Source: Neobittarella massiliensis (ex Bilen et al. 2018)
Lineage (GTDB): Bacteria > Bacillota > Clostridia > Oscillospirales > Ruminococcaceae
DNA length: 64,000 nucleotides
Assembly (NCBI RefSeq): GCF_900289145.1
Contig: NZ_OKQO01000001.1
Location: 310,001-374,000 of the forward strand
Direction: 5' to 3'
Shown one piece after another: positions 43,407-52,939 of the stretch. The stretch's first letter is position 1; the number at the start of each line of letters is the position of its first letter. A model generated the notes under the pieces. The model was not told the origin of the DNA, searched no databases, and was given only the letters and a program-made list of their open reading frames with translations. The position numbers and the translations under genes were made by a program.

Positions 43407-43868
43407 ATGCAAAAGATCCAGAGCTTCCAGGTAAATCACGACCGCCTCACCGAAGGGATGTATGTGTCCCGGGTCGACGGCGATGTCGTCACCTACGATA
43501 TCCGCATGTGCCGCCCCAATGGCGGCGCGTACTTGGAAAATGCCGGCCTGCACACCCTCGAGCACCTGTTTGCCACCTATGCGCGCAGCAGCGCCTGGTC
43601 TGATAAGATCATCTACGTGGGCCCCATGGGCTGCCGCACCGGTTTTTACCTGCTGGCCCGCGACACCGTCAGCAGGGCAGAGGCCATCGCGCTCACACGG
43701 GCCGCCTTTGCCTTTATCGCCGGCTATCAGGGCCCCATCCCCGGGGCCAGCCGCATCGAGTGCGGCAATTACCTGGAGCACGACCTCGAGCAGTGCCGGC
43801 AGTATGCCCAGAAGATGTGCCGCGTCCTGCAAAACTGGACCGAGGAACAGATGGTCTATCTGCCCTAG
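43407..43868 (+). CDS. luxS: S-ribosylhomocysteine lyase
   Basis: 153 residues, the full LuxS length. Zinc-ligand motif HTLEHLFATY (about 50-59), catalytic Cys in GPMGCRTGFYL (Cys about 80), third ligand in GASRIECGNY-EHD (Cys about 122). It cleaves S-ribosylhomocysteine to homocysteine and DPD, the precursor of AI-2, completing activated-methyl recycling with the nucleosidase. SD GAGAGGATGAG precedes ATG 43407. A truncated second copy lies at 59.8 kb. Confidence 0.97.
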   Translation: MQKIQSFQVNHDRLTEGMYVSRVDGDVVTYDIRMCRPNGGAYLENAGLHTLEHLFATYARSSAWSDKIIYVGPMGCRTGFYLLARDTVSRAEAIALTRAAFAFIAGYQGPIPGASRIECGNYLEHDLEQCRQYAQKMCRVLQNWTEEQMVYLP

Positions 43869-43895
43869 AGCCCCGCAAGCTCTATCTGCACCGGC

Positions 43896-43933
43896 AAAAA
43901 AGAGGAGGAGCAAAAGTGCTCCTCCTCTTTTAT
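43896..43933. terminator. bidirectional terminator between luxS and kup
   Basis: AAAAGAGGAGGAGCA with its complement, T-runs both ways. Confidence 0.92.
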
Positions 43934-43935
43934 TG

Positions 43936-45997
43936 CTATGCGCGCATGCTCGCCGGTGTGCCGGTATCCTGTTTGGCGGCGCCCGGCCGGGCGCGGGTCA
44001 GGCGGGTCTGGTCACGCCGGCTCACAAACAGCGGCAGGTACTCGATAAAGGTGGCCGCATTTTCCAGCCCGTACCAGCGGATAGGGGTGCCCGCTGCCCG
44101 CCGTATAGCGTATTTGCAGGCCATCACCGCCTGGCTGACAGCCGGCAGCGCACAGCCCGCCGGCAGCTGTTTGCGCAGAATACAAAAGCGAAAATCCCCC
44201 ACCTGCCGACGCCCGTACACCGAGTACCGGTGTCCCTGCGGCGGCAGTTCACCGCTCTCTATCAGGTCGGTGACGATCTGCCGCAGGTAGGTATTTACCT
44301 GCTGATGCACCTTAAAACCCAGCTGCAGCTGCACCCGAAACAGGTAGTCGGTGCCCAAGCTCTGCACAGTGTACTGCCGGGTGTAGGGCTCATCGGTCAC
44401 CGCTATGCTCACCAGCCAGTAGGCGGCCGCCCGCTTGGGGCGCCGGTCAAAGATCGAGTAGAGGATATCCCGGTCCACCCCGTCACCGGGCCGGCTACGG
44501 GTGATGTACACCAGGTTATCACAAAACAGCGGCAGCGACGTATCGCCGCGCAGGTCTCGCAGGGTCTCCAGGTAGTCTGTCAGCGGGTACTGTACTGCCT
44601 GGCTGCGCTCGATCTGGGTCCCTTTATACCACACCGCCATCACCCATAGGATCACCGCCGCCAGCCCCAGCGCCACATAGCCTCCGTGGCTGAATTTTTG
44701 CAGGCTCGAGAGGAAAAACGCCCCCTCTATGCAGCCAAAACACAGCGTGAATACCGCGCTGCCCAGCCTGTGTCGCCGCCGGCAGCGCAGGTATACGCCC
44801 AGCAGCCAGGTGGTCATCAGCATCGTCAGGGTGATGGCCAAGCCGTAAGCGGCCTCCATCCTGGCCGAGGAGCGAAAGTACAGCACGGTACCCACGCACC
44901 CCAGCCACAGCAGCAGGTTCACGGTGCGGATATACATCTGCCCCTTGGTCTGCGCCGGGTAAGAGATCTTCAGGTGGGGCATCAGGTCCAGGTTGATGGC
45001 CTCCGACACCAGCGTGAACGAGCCGGTAATCAGCGCCTGCGAGGCAATGATCGCCGCCAGCGTCCCCAGCACCACCGCCACCGGCCGCAGCGCCGCCGGC
45101 AGCATCTCAAAAAACGGGTTGATATCCGCCATCTGCCACAGCTGCCGGTCGCCTTTGTGGACCATCAGCCAGCTGCCTTGTCCCAGGTAGCACAAGAGCA
45201 GGCACAGCTTTACCAGCGGCCAGCTGGCATAGATGTTGGGCCGCCCCACGTGCCCCATATCCGAGTACAGCGCCTCGGCGCCGGTGGTGGCCAAAAATAC
45301 GCTGCCCAGTATCAGCAACCCGGCCCGGTTGTGGGGCGAAAACAGCAGCCCCAGGCCCCGCAGCGGGTTAAAAGCCCGCAGCACCGACCAGTCGCCGCCG
45401 ATACAGTATAACCCCCACCGCCGCCAAAAACAAAAACCAGACCCCCATCACCGGGCCGAAGGCCTTACCTATGCGGCTGGTGCCCGCCCGCTGCACCAAA
45501 AACAGCAGGGTGATGACAGCCAGCACGATGAGCAGGATCGCGTGTTCGCCGCCCAAAAAGCGCCGTGCGGCACCCACGGTGCGCAGCCCCTCTATGGCAG
45601 TGGTCACCGTCACCGCGGGGGTCAGCATCCCGTCGGCCAGCAGCGCCGCCCCGCCCACCATGGCCGGTATCACCAAATAGCCGCCGTAGCGGCGCACCAG
45701 ACTGTACAGGGCAAAAATGCCGCCCTCACCGCGGTTGTCCGCCCGCATGGCGATCAGCACGTACTTCACTGTGGTCAGCAGCGTCAGCGTCCATATGACC
45801 AGCGACAGAGCCCCCAGTATCAGCTCGTCGCTGACTGCCGCCATACCGCCATTTTGGGCAATGACCGCCTTGAGCACATACATGGGCGAGGTGCCGATAT
45901 CACCGTACACCACCCCCAGGGCAATGAGCGCTCCTCCGGCCGAGAGAGCGGTGCGCTTGGGCCGTGTCACCAATGGGGCCGAAGCTCCTGTCATCAT
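43936..45997 (-). pseudogene. kup: Kup-type potassium transporter gene with a one-base frameshift
   Basis: Two overlapping frames together give a full KUP protein of about 685 residues. The first (45997-45368) begins [24 protein letters not shown], the family N-terminus, and breaks after [18 protein letters not shown]. The second (from about 45410 to 43936) resumes with [20 protein letters not shown] and holds the remaining membrane segments and C-terminal cytosolic part. Removing one G from the five-base run (C5 at 45412-45416 on the plus strand) restores a single frame. Could be a real inactivation or a base-calling error. ATG 45997 with GGAG upstream. Confidence 0.85.
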
Positions 45998-46085
45998 GTC
46001 CTCAACTCCTGTCACCGGCACCGGTCCGCCGCTGGCGCCCGGCCGGTCGTGTTTCTTTACGCGCCCTTAACGAGCGGCCTCTCTC

Positions 46086-46114
46086 GTTATAATGCTTTCC
46101 CATAAAAAAGGCAA
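46086..46114 (-). promoter_or_regulatory. promoter of kup
   Basis: TTGCCT (46109-46114), 17-base spacer, TATAAC (46086-46091) on the minus strand, about 85 bases before the start. Confidence 0.5.
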
Positions 46115-46249
46115 AAGCCGGTGTGCGCCGCAAACGGCGGCTCAGGCGCCGTCAAGCCGCGATTTTGTCATTTCGCCGCTCCGGCTTTTGGCTTTTTGCC
46201 GTTTTGCGCCCGGCAGCGGGGCAGGGAGGAGCCGGCTCAGCGCCTCACA

Positions 46250-46286
46250 CTAAAAAACACCGGTACAGTACACGCTGTGCCGGTGT
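46250..46286 (-). terminator. terminator following the M20 remnant
   Basis: Stem CACCGG-ACAG / CTGT-CCGGTG followed on the minus strand by TTTTTT. It resembles the terminator of the intact M20 gene at 60.1 kb. Confidence 0.75.
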
Positions 46287-46303
46287 CACCTCTATGTCTG
46301 CGC

Positions 46304-46558
46304 TCACTGCGCTGTCTGTGGCCCCTGGGCGGCAAGATCACGCCAAAGTTTCAGGTGTTGGGGGATAGAATACGGCGTCTCCAACTGCGCCGGTACCTCC
46401 TGAGCCGCCCCGGCCCCATCGGCCGGCGGGTCGCTCACCGTGGCCGCCATCATCTTGGCCGGTACGATATAGGCAATCTCCTCGTCGTATATAAAAAAGT
46501 CCCGGGTACGGGCGCTGCCGCAAAAGCCGCCGGCCACCGGGTGGATAGCCGGCATCAA
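46304..46558 (-). pseudogene. C-terminal remnant of an M20 amidohydrolase
   Basis: About 84 codons starting MMPAIHPVAGGFCGSARTRD and containing DEEIAYIVPAKMMAATV, which aligns with the C-terminus of the intact M20 enzyme at 60281-61603 (IPTIQPVCSGFCGTAHAYD; DEEMAYIAPAKMMAATV). The catalytic domain and start are gone; upstream DNA is a palindrome and an unrelated lipoprotein gene. Confidence 0.85.
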
Positions 46559-46560
46559 TC

Positions 46561-46594
46561 AGGAAAGGCAGGTGGATCTCCACCTGCCTTTCCT
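46561..46594. repeat. left copy of paired palindrome
   Basis: Perfect 16-base arms around TC. The inner 28 bases (AAAGGCAGGTGGAT and its complement) match the palindrome at 52423-52450 except for one central base. T7 follows on the plus strand. It stands between the M20 remnant and the lipoprotein gene. Confidence 0.9.
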
Positions 46595-46611
46595 TTTTTT
46601 CCTGTTCTCGG

Positions 46612-47127
46612 CTATCCGCCAAAGCCCAGCGAGTGAAATGCCTTTACCGCCTGTTCGTCTATGTTATGATTTAAAAACGCCATGACATACGGACCATTTA
46701 TTGCACCGATCTTTGCATCTTTTCCCTTTACTAAAACTTTGTTTGCTGCGTAAGCATCTGTAAATTCCTTTTTGTCGGTAAACTCATAATCCAAGAACAC
46801 GACATTTCCATATGCAACACCTTTTACAGCGCCGATGTCTTTGACATCTAATGGCTCTGGTGTACCATCGATACAGCCGGCCTGTTTGACCCGTGTGATC
46901 AGATCATCCATACTGTAATAGGCATCTACCTGTTGGTTTTCTCCCGGTTGTCTACTGCCGTTGCCTTGTCCGGGTGAAACGCTGTTTTTAGTGCTATTCG
47001 AAGAACTGTTCTGCGCACTTCCACTGTTTCCTAGGCCTTGCGAATCACCTCCTCCATTGCGGCTGGTACAGGCGGTGGTGGTAAAAAGAACAGCAAGAGC
47101 TACGAGAAGCATGGCTAATTTTTTCAT
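46612..47127 (-). CDS. small lipoprotein of the ABC/two-component cassette
   Basis: 171 residues. Lipobox TTAC (Cys20), a Gly/Ser/Asn-rich linker (21-65), then a compact domain of about 105 residues (YYSMDDLITRVKQAGCIDG...FLDYEFTDKKEFTDAYAANKVLVKGKDAKIGAING). No family recognised. SD GGAGGA precedes ATG 47127. 12 bases after the second permease gene, so it belongs to the operon and may be an extracellular partner that binds the signal or the cargo. Confidence 0.85.
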   Translation of the reverse strand: MKKLAMLLVALAVLFTTTACTSRNGGGDSQGLGNSGSAQNSSSNSTKNSVSPGQGNGSRQPGENQQVDAYYSMDDLITRVKQAGCIDGTPEPLDVKDIGAVKGVAYGNVVFLDYEFTDKKEFTDAYAANKVLVKGKDAKIGAINGPYVMAFLNHNIDEQAVKAFHSLGFGG

Positions 47128-47139
47128 GAGAGTCCTCCC

Positions 47140-48372
47140 TTAATTTCGTTCAGATAAGATTTTGTTGGGTTCAAATCGCGTGATATACAAAATGCCGGCT
47201 GTACTGGACAAACCTGCCAATAACAGTGCTACCATGCTGATTTGTCCAATGATCGGAGCGGTCATGTGGATATTGACTTGAGCTGCCTGCTGTATTAGTG
47301 TATTGGCCACCGGCTGTGCCGCCACCGCTCCAGCCAATAGTCCAAAGAGCAGGCATACAGCTGTAACTGCCAGTGTTTCCGTAAGCATCCCCAGCAGGAC
47401 TTTCGGCTTTTTCATCCCCATCGCCCGCAGTACCCCAACCTCATATTTTCGTTCCCGCATCGACATTACGGATATGAGGACCAGAACGAACGTGCCCAGC
47501 AAAAGGACCACAAGCAGAAAGATGTTGCTGATTTTGGAGAGCTTTTCAATTGGAGCGACCACTTGCCGGTACTCTTCTTTGTTGGCACTGACCGTGTAGG
47601 CAGCAGGCAGCCCCTTCTCCAAAAGCTCGTTTTGAAACGCGTCTAGCTGGTCGGAACTCTTGAGAAAGTAGACCGCATTAAACTGCCGGCCTATACTGTC
47701 GACCATAAAATCGATGGCAGCGGCCGTTTCTATCGTAGTAATGATCTCGTTGTTTCGATTGTATAGTGGCATCCCGGGTTGTCCTCCGGTACCGTTTACC
47801 GAGTTGTCCGAGTAGATACCTGAGACAGTGAATTCAGCAGTTCCTGTTCTCCCGGTATCGGCCGGCAAAAGTTTTATCTGCGAACCGATGCTCAAAGAGT
47901 TGAGGGCAGCGAATTCTTCGCTGATCAGACATTCTCCTTTTTTCTCCGGTGCCTTTCCCCGGGTGATACTGCGAAGTCCCTTGCGAAAGTCGTCTCCCAG
48001 ATCAGTGCGGGAAGTGGCGGCGAGAATGGTGTTGGCCTGCCCATCGGGCGCTTCCTCGTCCAGTGCGCGCAGACTATCTAAGCGCCCGTAGGCTGTCATG
48101 CTATACTCCGTTTTGCAAAGCAGGTCAGACGCCCCATATTTCAGGTAAGCTGCGACTTCCAGTCCACCCGTGCTGGCGGTTTCATCTTTCAGCTCGATCG
48201 TGGCTTGGTTGCCAAACTGGGTGCGGGTATTGCGGATCATCGATGCTGTGGCGCCGCTGATAAAAAATGAGACCGCTGCCGCAAAAATGATGAGAAAGGT
48301 GACCAGCGCCAAAATAATGTTCCGGCCTTTGTTGCGAAAAATATTGCGGATAGCATTTTCAAAAAGATACAT
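47140..48372 (-). CDS. FtsX/MacB-type ABC permease
   Basis: 410 residues: membrane segment near 18-42 (NKGRNIILALVTFLIIFAAAVSFFISGATA), a large extracellular domain (about 45-275), then three membrane segments with the FtsX pattern RKYEVGVLRAMGMKKPKVLLGMLTETLAV. Paralogous to the permease half of the kinase fusion (same start MYLFENAIRNIFRNKGRN, same end ILSERN). MacB-type permeases drive mechanical transport of peptides or lipoproteins. SD GGAG at ATG 48372. Confidence 0.92.
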   Translation of the reverse strand: MYLFENAIRNIFRNKGRNIILALVTFLIIFAAAVSFFISGATASMIRNTRTQFGNQATIELKDETASTGGLEVAAYLKYGASDLLCKTEYSMTAYGRLDSLRALDEEAPDGQANTILAATSRTDLGDDFRKGLRSITRGKAPEKKGECLISEEFAALNSLSIGSQIKLLPADTGRTGTAEFTVSGIYSDNSVNGTGGQPGMPLYNRNNEIITTIETAAAIDFMVDSIGRQFNAVYFLKSSDQLDAFQNELLEKGLPAAYTVSANKEEYRQVVAPIEKLSKISNIFLLVVLLLGTFVLVLISVMSMRERKYEVGVLRAMGMKKPKVLLGMLTETLAVTAVCLLFGLLAGAVAAQPVANTLIQQAAQVNIHMTAPIIGQISMVALLLAGLSSTAGILYITRFEPNKILSERN

Positions 48373-48388
48373 ACAGGGACTCCTATTC

Positions 48389-49054
48389 TTACTTCAGAAA
48401 CACGAGGTTCCCAGCATTGAGTCCCCACAGCTCATCAGCGTATTTAGATACCGCCTTTGAGTGGGTGACGACGATGACGCATTTCCCCTGATCATGGGCC
48501 AGAGAACGCAGTATCTCCATGATGTTCTTTTCAGTATCACCGTCCAGGTTGCCGGTGGGCTCGTCGGCAATGATGATGGCCGGCTCATGGGCGATAGCAC
48601 GGGCGATCCCCACGCGCTGCTGTTCTCCGCCAGAGAGCTTGAGAACTTTGCGCACCGCAGTATCTCGGTCGATACCGACCTTCTCCAACAGCTTCAGGGC
48701 ATATTCTCTCTTGTCTTTTTCTCGGCTCCCACTTATGTTCATCGAGAGCACGATGTTTTCCAGTGCCGTCGCATTAGTCAGCAAATTGTATCCCTGAAAG
48801 ATGACGCCGATACCTTTGGCGCGATACGCATCTCGGTCAAGTACCTTCATATCCTGACCCTCATAATACATGCTCCCCTCTGTACAGAGGTCCAACCCGG
48901 ATAATAGCGCCAGCAAGGTGCTTTTGCCAGCTCCAGATCTGCCTACAACGACATAGAGTTTCCCCGGTTCAAACGCCATATTGATTTTTTTCAGCACCTT
49001 CTTTTTACTTCCTGCATACTGGTAAGAGACTTGCTCCATCTGTAATATACTCAT
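48389..49054 (-). CDS. LolD/MacB-type ABC ATPase
   Basis: 221 residues. Walker [10 protein letters not shown] (about 38-46), signature [16 protein letters not shown], Walker [13 protein letters not shown], switch VTHS. Serves the two FtsX-type permeases on either side. ATG 49054 lies 3 bases after the kinase-permease stop and uses AAAGGAA within the end of that gene. Confidence 0.95.
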   Translation of the reverse strand: MSILQMEQVSYQYAGSKKKVLKKINMAFEPGKLYVVVGRSGAGKSTLLALLSGLDLCTEGSMYYEGQDMKVLDRDAYRAKGIGVIFQGYNLLTNATALENIVLSMNISGSREKDKREYALKLLEKVGIDRDTAVRKVLKLSGGEQQRVGIARAIAHEPAIIIADEPTGNLDGDTEKNIMEILRSLAHDQGKCVIVVTHSKAVSKYADELWGLNAGNLVFLK

Positions 49055-49057
49055 CTT

Positions 49058-51670
49058 TTAATTCCTTTCCGACAGTATCTTGACCGGTTCATACCGCGTG
49101 ATGAAGATTACACCTGCCGCACTGGATACCAGTGCCAGAAGCAGAGAGATCATGGCGATCTGACCGATTGCCGCCCCGCTTAGCCGCGTATCCAGCTCAG
49201 TGACGGTGCTTTGGCCGGACTGGATACCGCTGCTGACCTCGTCGCTGTGCGAAGTGGGATCAGATTGAGATACCTGTACTTGATTTTGCAGTAAAGAATC
49301 GGTGATGGGCTGCGAAGCGGCAGCGCCTGCTCCAAGACCGATCACCAGACAGGCCGCAGTGATGATCACCATCTCTGTGACCATCCCCAGGGCGATCTTG
49401 GCTTTCTTCATCCCCATAGCTCGCAATACACCAACTTCATATTTCCTTTCACGGATCGCCAATGTCGAGAGAAGGATCAATATTAGAGAGCCGAGCACCA
49501 GCACCACCGCCATAAAGGTGGTCGCAATGCGAGAGAGCCCCTCTACCGGCCCCACGGCTTTGTTGTATTTAGCCGCGTCCGCCGACACTGTGTAATAGGT
49601 GGGCAATCCTTTTTCATACAGCTCATTCTGAAAGGCATCTGCAAGATCGGGATTCTTTAATATAAAGGAGACCTGGATATCCAACATGCCGTTTGACTTT
49701 GCATTTTCATACAGTGGCAAGCTGGTAAAGGTGCTGAGACTGGTCAGTATCTCATTGCCTCGATTGGTGGAGGATGTGACCACGCCACTGCTCCCTGCTG
49801 GGACGTTATCCTCATAAATGCCACTGATGGTCAGCGTCTGAGAGACCACCTCTTCACCGGTGTAAGAATAATTGGAAAAGGTTACAGAGGAGCCGACAGT
49901 CAGGCCGTTGAGCTCAGCGAACTTTTGACTTACAACACATGTGTTTTTACTATCCGAGAATTTGCCCTCCCTTATTTTTCGCAGGCCATTTTCGAACTCT
50001 GCACTGCCCTGTGGATCAGAAGACCCAATCAGCGTGGCGACCGGCCGTGTAAAGAAATTGCCGCCGGTTTGGCCCGGGGTGCTGCCGCTCTCTCCTACGA
50101 TACCGGCTCCTTCACTCTTCCCCTGGTCAAGAGTATCCAGCCCTTCCATGAGTACAAAAGCAGTTGCTGCGTACGTCTTGCTTTTGAGCAGCGCCGATGC
50201 CCCGTATTTCTGATAGTCTTCTAGAGATGGCACCTGCAGACTGCTGAGGGGGATATTTTGCTCCTCGATCTTATGATTGCTGCGGATCAAGGTGACCTCT
50301 GACCCGAACTTAGCTTTGTAGGCATTGATGGTGTTGCCGGTTGCCGTATTTATGACAACAGACACTACGGTCGATAAGATCATCAGAAGTATGACGCAGA
50401 ACAGGAGCACATTCCGCCCCTTATTGCGCCAGATGTTTTTCAGCGCATTGGTGAAGATATACATGTGGTTTTGACCCTCCGTTCCCTTGCGATGTGGACG
50501 ATTGTCCGATTTACAAGGGGCAGTATAACATGCAGTATGTTTCTCCAGTGCTTCCATCCTCCCGATAGGAGGCGCTTTTTTCTGAGGAAATGACAGATAA
50601 AAGGTAGACCCGCTCCCCAATACGCTATCCACCGTTACCGATGCGCCGCACAGGTCGCATACGTGAGCTACAAGGCTCAAGCCGATTCCATACCCATCCC
50701 GGTTCAGAGGGTTTACCCGGTAGCAGTAATCAAAAACATTTTTTTGATCTTCTTCCGAGATCCCAGGACCTTGGTCCTCGACCGTTACTACGACGCTGCC
50801 ATGCAAGCTTTTTACCCCGACCTTGACAGGCTTGCCGCCACCATATTTGACTGCATTGTCCACCAAATTGCTAACGGCACGAGCCACCCAGCGTTCTTTG
50901 CCCTCAATGGTGGTCTCATCCCGGTCATCAAAGTCAAATGATATCATGCCGGTCACCTTTTGATAGTCATCGCAAACAGAGGCGCAGACCGCTGTCACGT
51001 CCACTGGACCGGTGGGGACACCACTGCTGTCGCTCAGCGTGAGAATGTCGTCGAGTCCGGCAGTCAGGTCATCCAATTCGGTAAGGTAGGTGCTGTTTTC
51101 TTCCAACTCCATGCGCGTGCGCATTCTGGCGATCGCGTTCTTCTGCTCATGGGAGAGATAGGCGCTCAGCCGTCTATAATCTTCAAAATGGGTCTCCATC
51201 TGCCGGCTCAGAGATGCATATGCTGGCGCCAGATCTACCTCTGTATTCCAAGGGACATCTCCGTCAATAATAGTGTGAAGATGTCCAGCTATCTCCTGGG
51301 TGCTTTTTTCTTGCACTCGTTTTAAAATGGACCAGAAGAGCACCGAGGTCACCAACAAAAATAGACAGAAAAAAATGGTCAGAGGGACCAGCGACCATAA
51401 AAGTTGTGCGTAATATGCTTTGCTCAATCGTTCTGGCTCGGTGATTTGGTTGGGGCTGATGAGCCCAAATCCATCCTGTTGTATCTGATCTTGCGTAACC
51501 TGCTCCAGCGCGTAGTAAGATCTGTCACCGGCTTCAGCGAACGGGTCTGCCTGTTGAAGTTGGCGCTGAAAAAGAAATACACTCCCCAAGAACGCGGCAG
51601 ACACCAGTAAAGTATAGATGAAAAACACTAGGCCAGTTTTAACACTGCTCTTCAGTTTTCCTGTTCGCAT
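49058..51670 (-). CDS. histidine kinase fused in frame to an FtsX-type ABC permease
   Basis: 870 residues in one open frame. Residues 1-380 are a sensor kinase: membrane segment (about 12-35), extracellular loop (36-90), second membrane segment (about 92-115), HAMP-like region, DHp helix with SAYLSHEQKNAIARM (His phospho-acceptor), and ATPase domain with N box VSNLVDNAVKYGGG, G1 VEDQGPGISEED and G2 GYGIGLSLV. A linker of about 40 residues (KAPPIG...GTEGQNH) leads to a complete permease (from MYIFTNALKNIWRNKGRN) ending KILSERN. An internal SD GGAGG and ATG precede the permease, so it may also be made alone. Kinase start ATG 51670 overlaps the response regulator by 19 bases. Confidence 0.88.
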   Translation of the reverse strand: MRTGKLKSSVKTGLVFFIYTLLVSAAFLGSVFLFQRQLQQADPFAEAGDRSYYALEQVTQDQIQQDGFGLISPNQITEPERLSKAYYAQLLWSLVPLTIFFCLFLLVTSVLFWSILKRVQEKSTQEIAGHLHTIIDGDVPWNTEVDLAPAYASLSRQMETHFEDYRRLSAYLSHEQKNAIARMRTRMELEENSTYLTELDDLTAGLDDILTLSDSSGVPTGPVDVTAVCASVCDDYQKVTGMISFDFDDRDETTIEGKERWVARAVSNLVDNAVKYGGGKPVKVGVKSLHGSVVVTVEDQGPGISEEDQKNVFDYCYRVNPLNRDGYGIGLSLVAHVCDLCGASVTVDSVLGSGSTFYLSFPQKKAPPIGRMEALEKHTACYTAPCKSDNRPHRKGTEGQNHMYIFTNALKNIWRNKGRNVLLFCVILLMILSTVVSVVINTATGNTINAYKAKFGSEVTLIRSNHKIEEQNIPLSSLQVPSLEDYQKYGASALLKSKTYAATAFVLMEGLDTLDQGKSEGAGIVGESGSTPGQTGGNFFTRPVATLIGSSDPQGSAEFENGLRKIREGKFSDSKNTCVVSQKFAELNGLTVGSSVTFSNYSYTGEEVVSQTLTISGIYEDNVPAGSSGVVTSSTNRGNEILTSLSTFTSLPLYENAKSNGMLDIQVSFILKNPDLADAFQNELYEKGLPTYYTVSADAAKYNKAVGPVEGLSRIATTFMAVVLVLGSLILILLSTLAIRERKYEVGVLRAMGMKKAKIALGMVTEMVIITAACLVIGLGAGAAASQPITDSLLQNQVQVSQSDPTSHSDEVSSGIQSGQSTVTELDTRLSGAAIGQIAMISLLLALVSSAAGVIFITRYEPVKILSERN

Positions 51671-52329
51671 AGCCAGTACCCCTTTCCGCGAATGTTTTGC
51701 AGCACCTCTCTGCCGCATGCATCTGCCAGTTTTCGTTTTAAGCGGCTGAAATGCACCCGCAGGATGGACGAGGAGGGGTCAAAAGTCTCATCATAGATGT
51801 GTTCTGCCACCTGTTCCGCTGTGGTGACTGCAGGGTGCCTCTGGGCGAGATATTCCAAAATATCGAACTCTTTAGGTGTCAGCTCTACCGGTGTAGCGTT
51901 TACCGTCACAGTCCGTGTCGACGGATTGATAGAGAGCTCACCAATCGATATGACCGGACTCGTTCGGCCATGGAACCGGCGAATTACCGCTTGAATCCTC
52001 GCTCTCAGTTCCAAGAGCTGGAACGGTTTGGTGATGTAATCATCGGCGCCCAAGTCGAGCCCTAATGCACGCTCCTCTATTTCATCCCGAGCCGTAATGA
52101 TCAGGACCGGGGTCTGTATGCCAGATTCCCGTAAAAATTGTAAAATCTCTGTGCCGTCTTTATCTGGCAGGTTGAGGTCTAGTAAAATCGCATCATATTC
52201 GTTGCTGTAAGCCTTTTCCTCACCGTCCATCCCGACATTCGATATATCTACATAAAACCCATATTTTTCAAGCCCCTTTTTCATGGATAGAGCAAGGAGT
52301 TTGTCGTCCTCAATAATTAAAAGTCGCAT
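51652..52329 (-). CDS. OmpR family response regulator
   Basis: 225 residues. Receiver domain (1-118) with acidic pair EDD (7-9), phospho-acceptor Asp in LLDLNLPDKDG, Thr/Lys switch residues (ITAR, ITKPF), then a winged-helix DNA-binding domain (about 128-222, VELTPKEFDILEYLAQRHPAVTT). SD GGAGGG precedes ATG 52329; a TATAAT lies at 52364-52369 (minus). First gene of the cassette; probably controls it. Confidence 0.95.
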   Translation of the reverse strand: MRLLIIEDDKLLALSMKKGLEKYGFYVDISNVGMDGEEKAYSNEYDAILLDLNLPDKDGTEILQFLRESGIQTPVLIITARDEIEERALGLDLGADDYITKPFQLLELRARIQAVIRRFHGRTSPVISIGELSINPSTRTVTVNATPVELTPKEFDILEYLAQRHPAVTTAEQVAEHIYDETFDPSSSILRVHFSRLKRKLADACGREVLQNIRGKGYWLCEQEN

Positions 52330-52363
52330 GATGTGCCACCCTCCTAAAAGTCCATTCTTCCTG

Positions 52364-52369
52364 ATTATA
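52364..52369 (-). promoter_or_regulatory. -10 element of the cassette promoter
   Basis: TATAAT 35 bases before the response-regulator start; no clear -35, as in activator-dependent promoters. Confidence 0.45.
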
Positions 52370-52422
52370 TCATTTCAATTGTTACACGAATGTTTCTTCA
52401 CAATCGCAAGACGTGTAATAAA

Positions 52423-52450
52423 AAAGGCAGGTGGATATCCACCTGCCTTT
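52423..52450. repeat. right copy of paired palindrome
   Basis: Perfect 28-base palindrome AAAGGCAGGTGGAT plus complement, equal to the core of the one at 46561-46594 except for one base. On the minus strand T6 follows, so it can terminate the decayed Fic gene. Confidence 0.9.
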
Positions 52451-52454
52451 GGCT

Positions 52455-52939
52455 TTGGCACTATAGACCGCCGAAATCTGATAAGCTTTTTCTGTTTCTT
52501 TTTCCTTTATCGTGTATAGTCTTACGTCAGGTCTCCACAATCTCAAACTGCAAAAACTCAAAAACCAATAGTTGGGAAACACTCGGCCCCCCGTCCGTTC
52601 CTGTTCGCAATTGGATGCATACTCAAAATTGGCATGCCGGTATGTGGCAGCTGTCAGTGGTTTTTACTACCGCTTTCGTTTACTTCGGCTATAAAGTTCT
52701 TAATCTGGGCGGCGAACTCTCCAGCCGATGCCCTCACCTCCAGTTCCCCAGTGATATGATCATGCCGCTTGAACGCTCCTGGGATTGGGCGGTTCTCTAT
52801 CTTGCCCAAGTTGTAGGCAAAAAGTGTTCGAAAGTTGCCCAAGAACTTATCGATGTCCGATATAGACCGAATTTTGCAATTTGCAGTCCAGTGATCCAAT
52901 ATAGAATATAGCCTGGTAGTCGTCCGATCTCGATTCCAT
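52455..52939 (-). pseudogene. decayed Fic (AMPylator-type) protein gene
   Basis: ATG 52939 has GGAAGTGA upstream. Across frames one reads an N-terminal NFRTLFAYNLGKIEN (Fic inhibition/entry region), then PGAFKRHDHITGELEV, then HANFEY next to a broken core HPIANRNGRG continuing GGRVFPNYWFL; the intact motif is HPFxDGNGRxGR. At least two frameshifts, and about 80 residues between KIEN and PGAFKRHD are missing. No active Fic enzyme can be made. Confidence 0.75.

Noticed and set aside
46561-52450. Insertion sequence flanked by inverted repeats
   Set aside because: The enclosed genes include no transposase or recombinase, and each flank is itself a complete palindrome rather than one arm of a terminal repeat, so it is reported as an unexplained bracket only.
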